DNA from: Streptomyces antimicrobicus
GTDB lineage: Bacteria; Actinomycetota; Actinomycetes; Streptomycetales; Streptomycetaceae
Assembly (NCBI RefSeq): GCF_020532625.1
Contig: NZ_JAJAUY010000026.1
Span: 1-56,590, forward strand
Direction: 5' to 3'
Length of the DNA stretch: 56,590 nucleotides
The first letter of the stretch is position 1, and each line of letters opens with the position of its first letter. A model generated the notes under the pieces. The model had not been told where the DNA came from. It saw only the letters and a program-made list of their open reading frames with translations, and made no database searches. This document shows positions 50,725-56,590 of the stretch, piece by piece. The position numbers were made by a program, and so were the translations under genes.

Positions 50725-52032
50725 ATGGACACGACACAGCACGCACCACCGCGCGGGCGCGGGCTCCGCCTGCCCGCCTGGACCGCGACGCTGACCTGGA
50801 AGGCGGCGCTGTTCATCACCTTCATGTGCTGCGCCCTGGCCGCCCTGCTCGGCGGCCTCGTGCACAGCGCCATGGCCGCCCAGACCGCCGCCGTGGCCCG
50901 CGAGAAGGCGCTCGCCCGGCTCGAACGGATCACCCTCGCCTACGAGACCGGCAGCCGGCCCTGGCGCGGCGAGGGCCTCAACCCGCCCGGCCTGCCGGAG
51001 GAGCTGCGCGCCCTGGCGGCGAGCGGTCGGCGCGGCACCCTCGTCGGGGAGCACCGCGGCCGGCCCGCGATGTGGGCGGCCGGTCCCGCCGACCACGGGG
51101 TCCTCGCCGCGGCCGTGGACTACAGCGGCAGCGTACGGACCCTGGCCGAGCTGGACCGGGCCATCCTCGGCTCGTCCGCGCTGGCCATCGGCGGCACGCT
51201 GGTCATGGGCGCCCTCGGCGTCACCCGGATCACCCGCCGGCTGCACCAGACCGCCCAGGTCGCCCGGCGGATCAGCGCGGGCGACCTCGACGCCCGGGTC
51301 GCCGACTCGCCGCGCCGCAAGGACGAGGTCGCGGCCGTCTCCGAGGCGCTGGACGGCATGGCCGCCACCCTCCAGCGCAAGCTGGAGGCCGAGCAGCGCT
51401 TCACGGCCGACGTCGCCCACGAGCTGCGCACCCCGCTGACCGGCCTGAACGCGGCCGCCGAGCTCCTCCCGGCGGGCCGCCCCGCCGAGCTGGTCCGGGA
51501 CCGGGTGCGCGCCATGCGCGCGCTGACCGAGGACCTGCTGGAGATCTCGCGCCTGGACACCGGCGGCGAACGCATCGACTCCGCCCCGCACGACCTGGCG
51601 GACCTGGCCGCCCGTACGATCCGCGCCTCCGGCACGGACACCGCCCTGCGCCTGCTCTCCCCGGCCCGGGTGGAGACCGACCGGCGGCGCCTGGAGAGGA
51701 TCCTGGGCAACCTGATCGCCAACGCCCACAAGCACGGGGCGGCCCCCGTGACGGTCACCGTCGAGCACGCCACGATCACCGTCACCGACGCGGGCCCGGG
51801 CTACCCGACGTACCTGCTGGCGGCCGGCCCGCAGCGGTTCCGCACGGAGGGCACCAACAAGGGCCACGGCCTGGGCCTGACGATCGCGGTGGGCCAGGCC
51901 GGCACGATCGGCGCCACCTTGACCTTCACCAACCCCCCGCGGGGCGGCGCCGAAGCCCGCCTCGCCCTGCCCCCGGTACCCCCGCCGCGAACGCCGAGGG
52001 ACCACCCGCCGCAACCGGCGGATGGCCCCTGA
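50725..52032 (+). CDS. Orphan sensor histidine kinase
   Basis: The protein has 435 residues from ATG 50725; a longer frame exists upstream but has no kinase features. Two membrane helices (about 24-50 and 148-168) flank a small extracellular sensor region. A HAMP domain (about 169-220, with ITRRLHQTAQVARRISAGDLDARV) leads to the dimerisation helix DVAHELRTPLTGL with the phosphorylated H232, then an ATPase domain with NLIANAHKHG (N-box), DAGPGYP (G1) and GHGLGLTI (G2). No response regulator gene is next to it, unlike most Streptomyces kinases, so its partner is elsewhere or was lost. The 3' end is 6 bp from the tRNA gene on the other strand. Confidence 0.9.
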   Translation: MDTTQHAPPRGRGLRLPAWTATLTWKAALFITFMCCALAALLGGLVHSAMAAQTAAVAREKALARLERITLAYETGSRPWRGEGLNPPGLPEELRALAASGRRGTLVGEHRGRPAMWAAGPADHGVLAAAVDYSGSVRTLAELDRAILGSSALAIGGTLVMGALGVTRITRRLHQTAQVARRISAGDLDARVADSPRRKDEVAAVSEALDGMAATLQRKLEAEQRFTADVAHELRTPLTGLNAAAELLPAGRPAELVRDRVRAMRALTEDLLEISRLDTGGERIDSAPHDLADLAARTIRASGTDTALRLLSPARVETDRRRLERILGNLIANAHKHGAAPVTVTVEHATITVTDAGPGYPTYLLAAGPQRFRTEGTNKGHGLGLTIAVGQAGTIGATLTFTNPPRGGAEARLALPPVPPPRTPRDHPPQPADGP

Positions 52033-52037
52033 CTGTG

Positions 52038-52110
52038 TGCCCCCGGCAGGATTCGAACCTGCGACACCGGCTTTAGGAGAGCCGTGCTCTATCCCCTGAG
52101 CTACGAAGGC
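52038..52110 (-). tRNA. tRNA-Arg (anticodon CCT)
   Basis: Reading the minus strand, a complete cloverleaf of 73 bases is seen: 5' GCCTTCG pairs with CGGGGGC at the 3' end (including two G-T pairs), and the D-loop AGCTCAGGGGATAGAGC and T-arm GGTTCGAATCC are standard. The anticodon stem CGGCT/AGCCG closes the loop CTCCTAA, giving anticodon CCT for AGG codons. The 3' CCA is not encoded. I saw no second copy of its 3' end in the window that would mark an integrated element. Confidence 0.95.
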
Positions 52111-52177
52111 AAGACGCGCTGACAGCCTAGCGGATCGGGCTGGGCGGTCGCGCCCCCATCAGGGTGGGAGGGGTCGG

Positions 52178-52657
52178 CTACACCGCCAGGGGCGCGTGCA
52201 GTTCCACGAGGAGTTCGACCTCCACCGGTGCGTCCAGCGGCAGGGCGGCCACGCCGACCGCGCTGCGCGCGTGGCGGCCGGGGTCGCCGAAGGCCGTGAC
52301 CAGGAGTTCGCTCGCGCCGTTGACGACGGCCGGCTGGCCGGTGAAGTCCGGGGCGCTCGCCACGAAACCGACGATCTTGACCACCCGCTTGACCTGCGAG
52401 AGGTCCCCGGCGACCGGGATCAGCGCCGCCAGGGCGTTGAGCGCGCACTGCCGCGCGAGCTCCGTCGCCTGCTCGGCGGTGACCTCCGCGCCCACCTTGC
52501 CGGTCCGCGGCAGGGCGCCGTCGACGAGGGGCAGCTGGCCCGACGTGTGGACGTACGGGCCGCTGCGGACGGCGGGGACGTAGACGCCGACCGGTTCGGG
52601 GGCGGGCGGCAGCTTCAGCCCGGCCGCGGCGAGGCGTTCCTCGGGGGTCGTGGTCAT
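52178..52657 (-). CDS. RidA (YjgF/YER057c/UK114) family protein
   Basis: The protein has 159 residues from ATG 52657. RidA features are VRSGPYVHTSGQLPLVDG, ATELARQCALNALAALIPVAGDLSQVKRVVKIVGFV and GRHARSAVGVAALPLDAPVEVELLVEL, with the conserved Arg of the active-site pocket in the last block. RidA enzymes hydrolyse reactive enamine/imine intermediates of amino acid metabolism; some homologues have lost this activity. The gene follows the metalloprotease gene on the same strand (29-bp gap), so the two may be co-transcribed. Confidence 0.92.
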   Translation of the reverse strand: MTTTPEERLAAAGLKLPPAPEPVGVYVPAVRSGPYVHTSGQLPLVDGALPRTGKVGAEVTAEQATELARQCALNALAALIPVAGDLSQVKRVVKIVGFVASAPDFTGQPAVVNGASELLVTAFGDPGRHARSAVGVAALPLDAPVEVELLVELHAPLAV

Positions 52658-52686
52658 GTCGTAGGTCCCTTTCTGCTGCTGATCCG

Positions 52687-53964
52687 TCAGGGGCGGGTGA
52701 TGCGGACCTGGTAACTGCCGTTCGCCAGCCGGGCGATCACCTTGACGGTGACGCCGGCCTGCTCGTCGGTGAAGGTCTCGCCCGGTTGGAACGGGGCGTC
52801 GGAGAGCTCGGCGTGGACGTTCGAGCGGCGGGTGCAGCCGCCGCTGGCGCTGGTGCTGTCCGCGACGATGACCGGCCCCTGCCCGGTGTCCACCGCGGAG
52901 TCGACCTTGTAGACGAGCACCCCGGGCTTGCACACGGCCTCGTCGTTGCCGGTCTGGGTCCGCACCTCGACCGCGTAGCCGGTGTTCGCCGACAGGGGGA
53001 CGAAGGCCAGTTTGACGCCGCCCTCGGTGCCCAGCGGGGACAGCACGTGGGTGCTGGTCCCGCTCTTGGAGGCGCAGCTGATCTGGGTGCTGTCGAGCCA
53101 GCCCAGCTTCCACTTGTGCCAGCCGAGGAGGTCGTTGTTGGCGCCCCAGTCCTCGCTCATGATGTCCCAGTGGCCGACCGTGGCGCCGCCGTCGGCGGTG
53201 TAGAGGTCGGGCAGGCCGAAGACGTGGCCGTTCTCGTGGGGGAGCACCCGGTAGCCGGTCTCCCGGTAGGTGCCCGAGCCGTCGTCCTGGCGGCTGTAGA
53301 CGAAGGACGTGTTGGCCAGCGGCACCCCGTCGGCGACCGGTGCCTCGGCGTTGCCGGAGAAGGTCACCGACAGGACGGTGTCCAGGGCGGACGGGCCGGC
53401 GTTCGGGGTGACCAGGATGTTGACCAGGTCGTAGCGGGAGAAGTCGACCTCGGCGTCGGCGGCCTTGACGATGTGCTCGACGAGCTGTCGGTAGCCCGGC
53501 TCGTACGGCGAGCCGCGCTCGATGCCGTACGCCGCGAACGGCATCGGCATCCGCAGCCAGGTCCGCACCGGGGCCTCGGGGTGGTAGGTCAGGCGTCCGT
53601 AGGAGCTGGTGCGGAACCAGTCGGAGGTCTGCGGGAAGAACTCCGCCAACCGGTCGAGCGCGGTGCCCTCGCCCTTGGCGTCGGGGAAGTCGATCATCAG
53701 GTTGAGCGCGCGGACCTCGCCGGTGCTGCGGGAGTAGCCGGGCGGGGTGGGCATCCCCTCGGACATCTGGACGCCCATGGTCCCGGAGATCCGGCACGGC
53801 GCGAGCGCGGACTCGGTGGTCGAGGCGACCGGTCCGGCGGCGGTGGGCGTCCGGCTGCCCATCCCGGCGCTGGCGGTCGCGGTGATGCCGAGGGCGAGCG
53901 CGGTGATACCGACGAATGCGCCGGTGCGGCGGGGTCTGCGTATCCGGTGGCGGGTCTGCGGCAT
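52687..53964 (-). CDS. Secreted M6-like zinc metalloprotease
   Basis: The protein has 425 residues from ATG 53964; an upstream GTG at 54024 is possible but has an unlikely ribosome-binding site. An Arg-rich N-terminus followed by TGAFVGITALALGITATASA (about 14-33) forms a signal peptide. The zinc site HENGHVFGLPD (HExxHxxGxxD) near residue 242 matches the M6/immune inhibitor A-type metzincin pattern, followed by WDIMSEDWG (Met-turn). A beta-rich C-terminal domain (about 310-425) probably helps substrate binding. The gene is divergent from the TetR gene. RidA lies directly downstream. Confidence 0.9.
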   Translation of the reverse strand: MPQTRHRIRRPRRTGAFVGITALALGITATASAGMGSRTPTAAGPVASTTESALAPCRISGTMGVQMSEGMPTPPGYSRSTGEVRALNLMIDFPDAKGEGTALDRLAEFFPQTSDWFRTSSYGRLTYHPEAPVRTWLRMPMPFAAYGIERGSPYEPGYRQLVEHIVKAADAEVDFSRYDLVNILVTPNAGPSALDTVLSVTFSGNAEAPVADGVPLANTSFVYSRQDDGSGTYRETGYRVLPHENGHVFGLPDLYTADGGATVGHWDIMSEDWGANNDLLGWHKWKLGWLDSTQISCASKSGTSTHVLSPLGTEGGVKLAFVPLSANTGYAVEVRTQTGNDEAVCKPGVLVYKVDSAVDTGQGPVIVADSTSASGGCTRRSNVHAELSDAPFQPGETFTDEQAGVTVKVIARLANGSYQVRITRP

Positions 53965-54109
53965 GAGAGACGCCTTCGGGTCCGCGGCAGCCGGCCGGGC
54001 CCGGTCTGCTCTCTGTGCGTTCACCCTCCGACGCGCCGGGCGCGCCCGCGCGCCGGGAGCGTCCGAACGTGGATCCGGATGTGTCCCGGGTCACACGGGA
54101 GGGTGAAAT

Positions 54110-54132
54110 AACCGGGGAGCGGTTCCCCGTTT
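54110..54132. promoter_or_regulatory. TetR-type operator candidate 1: AAnCGGGGA-N5-TCCCCGnTT
   Basis: The 17-bp core 54113-54129 is a perfect palindrome around 5 bases, with matching AA/TT flanks. It lies 76 bp before the TetR gene start. The second copy is 40 bp further on. Confidence 0.65.
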
Positions 54133-54149
54133 GCATGGGTGTCCCGCAC

Positions 54150-54172
54150 AAGCGGGGACCGTCTCCCCGGTT
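54150..54172. promoter_or_regulatory. TetR-type operator candidate 2: AAnCGGGGA-N5-TCCCCGnTT
   Basis: The core 54153-54169 is the same palindrome with a different 5-base centre; it lies 36 bp before the TetR start. Spacing of 40 bp puts both sites on one face of the helix, as for cooperative autoregulation. Confidence 0.65.
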
Positions 54173-54207
54173 CGGGGCGGCGGGGTCACCGGACGAGGAG
54201 GAGCACC

Positions 54208-54885
54208 GTGCAGGCAGGAACGGCTGTCGACACCAGGCCGACGGGTCGCGCTCCGCGTCCGCGGGCCGACGCCGTGCGCAACCGGGAGCGGATCCTCGCC
54301 GCCGCCCGCGAGATGCTGGTCGAGCAGGGCGCGGGCGCGCCCCTCGACGAGATCGCGCGGCGGGCCGGGGTCGGCAACGCCACGCTCTACCGGCACTTCC
54401 CGGACCGCGCGGCGCTCGTCCACCACGTCGTCCTCTACGTCATGGACCGGGTGACCGCCCATGCGGAGGACTCCCTCGCGCAGGAGCCCGACGCGTTCGC
54501 CGCGCTGTGCCGTTTCACGCACGCCGCCGCCGACGAGCGCGTGGGGGCCCTGTGCCCGATGCTCGCCGACGACTTCGACCGGGACCACCCCGAACTCCTC
54601 GCGGCCCGCACCACGTTGGAGGAAGCCGTCGAAACCCTGGTCCGGGCCGGCCAGGACGCCGGACTGCTGCGCGCCGACATCGCCGTCGGCGATCTGCTGG
54701 TCGCGCTGTCGCAGCTGAGCCGGCCGCTGCCCGGCTTCGGCTGCCCGGACCTGGACTCCTTCGTGCACCGTCACCTCCAGCTGTTCCTCGACGGGCTGCG
54801 GGCGGTCCCGGGGCGCTCGCAACTGCCGGGCGCTCCCGTCACGTTGGAGGACCTGCGGCAGCACCAGGCCGCGAAAACCATGTGA
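54208..54885 (+). CDS. TetR family transcriptional regulator
   Basis: The protein has 225 residues from a GTG preceded by GAGGAGGA; the longer frame to 54139 would run through operator candidate 2. The HTH is at about 40-80: RERILAAAREMLVEQGAGAPLDEIARRAGVGNATLYRHFPDRAALV, a classic TetR N-terminus. The ligand domain (about 90-215) contains GALCPMLADDFDRDHPELLAAR. It lies 115 bp upstream of an MFS exporter on the same strand, so it probably represses that gene and itself in response to a drug-like ligand. It is a possible but unsupported candidate for the CTGACG-type operator, as no such site lies near it. Confidence 0.93.
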   Translation: MQAGTAVDTRPTGRAPRPRADAVRNRERILAAAREMLVEQGAGAPLDEIARRAGVGNATLYRHFPDRAALVHHVVLYVMDRVTAHAEDSLAQEPDAFAALCRFTHAAADERVGALCPMLADDFDRDHPELLAARTTLEEAVETLVRAGQDAGLLRADIAVGDLLVALSQLSRPLPGFGCPDLDSFVHRHLQLFLDGLRAVPGRSQLPGAPVTLEDLRQHQAAKTM

Positions 54886-55000
54886 CACAACCGCTTTGTC
54901 CCGCTTAGCGTCGATACGACTTCTTTCGACGGCTTCAAGAGTCTTCTTTCCGTGATCTGGGCCCGTTCGGGCCGCTCCGCACCGTGAAGTGGGTACCCCC

Positions 55001-56551
55001 ATGCCGAAAACAGCCGCGTCCGCACCGCCGGCTGCCGCCCCGACCGCCGACCCCAGCCGCTGGAAGGCCCTGGTCTTCATCGCGCTGGCCCAGCTGATGG
55101 TCGTGCTCGACGCGACCATCGTGAACATCGCGCTGCCCTCCGCCCAGCAGGACCTGGGCATCTCGGACGGCAACCGCCAGTGGGTCATCACCGCCTACGC
55201 GCTCGCCTTCGGCGGCCTGCTGCTGTTCGGCGGCCGGATCGCCGACCTGTGGGGCCGCCGCAACACCTTCGTCGTCGGGCTCGTCGGCTTCGCCGCGGCC
55301 TCCGCCCTCGGCGGCGCCGCGACCGGTGAGGCCATGATGCTCGGGGCCCGCGCGCTCCAGGGCGCCTTCGGCGCGCTGCTGGCACCGGCCGCGCTCTCGC
55401 TGCTCGCCGTGATGTTCACCGACGCCAAGGAGCGCGCCAAGGCGTTCGGCATCTACGGCGCCATCGCCGGTGGCGGCGGTGCGGTGGGCCTGATCCTCGG
55501 CGGCTTCCTCACCGAGTACCTCGACTGGCGCTGGACGTTCTACGTCAACATCCCGTTCGCCGTGGTCGCCGCCGTCGGCGCCCTGCTGGTCATCCGGGAG
55601 CCCGCCGGCGCCCGCAACCGCTCCTCGCTGGACGTCCCCGGCGTGGTCCTGTCGACCCTCGGCCTGGTGGCGCTGGTCTACGGCTTCACCCGCGCCGAGT
55701 CCGACGGCTGGTCCGACGGCACCACCGTCGGCCTGTTCGTCGCCTCGGCCGTGCTGCTCGCGGCGTTCGTGGCCACCGAGGCCAAGGTGCGCTCCCCGCT
55801 GCTGCCGCTGCGGGTCCTGACCGACCGCAACCGCGGTGGCGTGTACCTCTCGCTGGGCCTGGCCGTCATCGCCATGTTCGGCCTGTTCCTCTTCCTGACG
55901 TACTACCTCCAGGTGGTCAAGGGCTTCTCGCCGGTCAAGACCGGCTTCGCCTTCCTGCCGATGATCGCGGGCATGATCACGGGCTCGACCCAGATCGGCG
56001 CCCGCCTGATGACCCGCGTCCCGCCGCGGCTGCTGATGGGCCCCGGCTTCCTGGTCGCGGCGACCGGCATGCTGCTGCTGACGCAGCTGGAGGTCGGCTC
56101 CTCGTACCCGGCGCTGATCCTGCCCGCCCAGATCCTGCTGGGCCTCGGCATGGGCACGGCCTTCATGCCCGCCATGTCGCTGTCCACGCACGGGGTGGAC
56201 CCGGTCGACGCGGGCGTGGCCTCCGCGATGGTCAACACCTCGCAGCAGGTCGGCGGCGCCATCGGCACGGCCCTGCTGAACACCATCGCCGCCTCCGCGA
56301 CCACCGCGTACCTGACGGACCACGCCGGCGAGGCGGCCGGCGGACCGGCCGCCGCCCGGGCCCTGCAGGCCCAGGCGATGGTGCACGGCTACTCCTCGGC
56401 CATCTGGTGGGCCGTCGGCATCCTCGTCGCCAGCGCCGCCATCGCCCTGGCCCTGATCAACACCGGCCGCCCGTCGGCGGGCGCGGCGGTGGCCTCGGGT
56501 GAGGGCAAGGGCGCGGACGCCGAGCTCAAGGTGCCGGTCGTCGCGCACTGA
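55001..56551 (+). CDS. MFS drug exporter, DHA2 (EmrB/QacA) family
   Basis: The protein has 516 residues from ATG 55001; a GTG 12 bases earlier is possible. There are about fourteen membrane helices, with DHA2 motifs LDATIVNIALPSAQQDLGISDGNRQWVITAYAL (motif D1 and following), GGRIADLWGRRNTF (motif A) and GAIAGGGGAVGLILGGFLT (motif C, of antiporters). It would export hydrophobic drugs or the cell's own antibiotics using the proton gradient. It lies directly downstream of the TetR gene, its likely regulator. The A/T-rich 115-bp region between them holds two TTCTTTC direct repeats and presumably the promoter. Confidence 0.95.
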   Translation: MPKTAASAPPAAAPTADPSRWKALVFIALAQLMVVLDATIVNIALPSAQQDLGISDGNRQWVITAYALAFGGLLLFGGRIADLWGRRNTFVVGLVGFAAASALGGAATGEAMMLGARALQGAFGALLAPAALSLLAVMFTDAKERAKAFGIYGAIAGGGGAVGLILGGFLTEYLDWRWTFYVNIPFAVVAAVGALLVIREPAGARNRSSLDVPGVVLSTLGLVALVYGFTRAESDGWSDGTTVGLFVASAVLLAAFVATEAKVRSPLLPLRVLTDRNRGGVYLSLGLAVIAMFGLFLFLTYYLQVVKGFSPVKTGFAFLPMIAGMITGSTQIGARLMTRVPPRLLMGPGFLVAATGMLLLTQLEVGSSYPALILPAQILLGLGMGTAFMPAMSLSTHGVDPVDAGVASAMVNTSQQVGGAIGTALLNTIAASATTAYLTDHAGEAAGGPAAARALQAQAMVHGYSSAIWWAVGILVASAAIALALINTGRPSAGAAVASGEGKGADAELKVPVVAH

Positions 56552-56590
56552 CGGCCCGCCGGCCGGCGCGGCCCGCCGCCCGGCGACCGG

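Noticed and set aside
52038..52110. tRNA-Arg gene as an attachment site of an integrated element
   Set aside because: No integrase, excisionase or repeat of the tRNA 3' end is visible in the window.
52680..52695. CTGATCCGTCAGG near the RidA gene as a ninth operator
   Set aside because: Only the right half matches; the left half reads CTGATC with the wrong spacing, and the site overlaps the stop of the metalloprotease gene.
54208..54885. The TetR protein as the regulator of the CTGACG regulon
   Set aside because: Its own promoter has a different duplicated palindrome and no CTGACG-type site, and its neighbour is a drug exporter.

Overview
The window is a chromosomal segment of a high-GC actinomycete, almost certainly Streptomyces. 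The support is the very high GC content, frequent GTG starts, an afsR/afsS pair, a DUF397/XRE-DUF5753 pair, a GPP34 protein, FO synthase for coenzyme F420, a mycothiol-dependent enzyme and a type VII-style toxin. I see no transposase, integrase, phage gene or CRISPR array.

Layout. (1) 1-1760: the 3' end of a PQQ beta-propeller gene, possibly the C-terminus of an AfsK-type kinase, and a cyclophilin. (2) 1846-7680, minus strand: a polymorphic toxin locus. A 581-residue toxin with a WXG100-like head and a YwqJ-type deaminase tip is followed by seven tightly coupled genes: SUKH-3, free-standing deaminase, SUKH-3 fused to an unknown domain, SUKH-3, deaminase, SUKH-3 fused, SUKH-3. (3) 7740-11972: a minus-strand enoyl-CoA hydratase / OB-fold / thiolase operon, divergent from an acyl-CoA synthetase. 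(4) 12014-15212: maleylpyruvate isomerase-like enzyme, DUF2182/DUF1326 pair, methyltransferase. (5) 15281-18917: afsS and afsR with a strong terminator. (6) 19041-29305: a catabolic block (amidohydrolase, two luciferase-like monooxygenases, SDR, N-acyl-D-amino-acid deacylase-like amidohydrolase, aldehyde dehydrogenase), interrupted by a secreted protease, a Nudix enzyme and an L,D-transpeptidase. (7) 29608-37400: amino acid permease, small secreted protein, DUF4239 protein, ArsR-like regulator and alpha/beta hydrolase, anti-sigma-like ATPase, a third luciferase-like enzyme, and an ADP-ribosylglycohydrolase homologue lacking metal-binding Asps. (8) 37662-42645: FO synthase, SDR, membrane protein, EthD-like protein. 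(9) 42763-56551: DUF397/XRE pair, GPP34, D-Ala-D-Ala carboxypeptidase with a long repetitive N-terminus, polytopic membrane protein, orphan histidine kinase, tRNA-Arg(CCT), RidA, secreted metalloprotease, TetR regulator and MFS exporter.

Two observations stand out. First, a palindrome of the form CTGACG-N3-CGTCAG occurs eight times, always just upstream of the catabolic genes of regions 3, 6 and 8. It defines an apparent regulon of acyl-CoA and F420/flavin-dependent catabolism whose regulator is not obvious in the window. One regulated SDR lies 40 bp upstream of fbiC, so F420 synthesis may be linked to it. Second, the toxin locus contains free-standing deaminases translationally coupled to SUKH-3 proteins on both sides. 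Two modules share identical overlap lengths (8 and 11 bp), which points to duplication and to a role for the deaminases as expressed proteins rather than silent toxin-tip cassettes.

All functional calls come from reading motifs; no database search was run.
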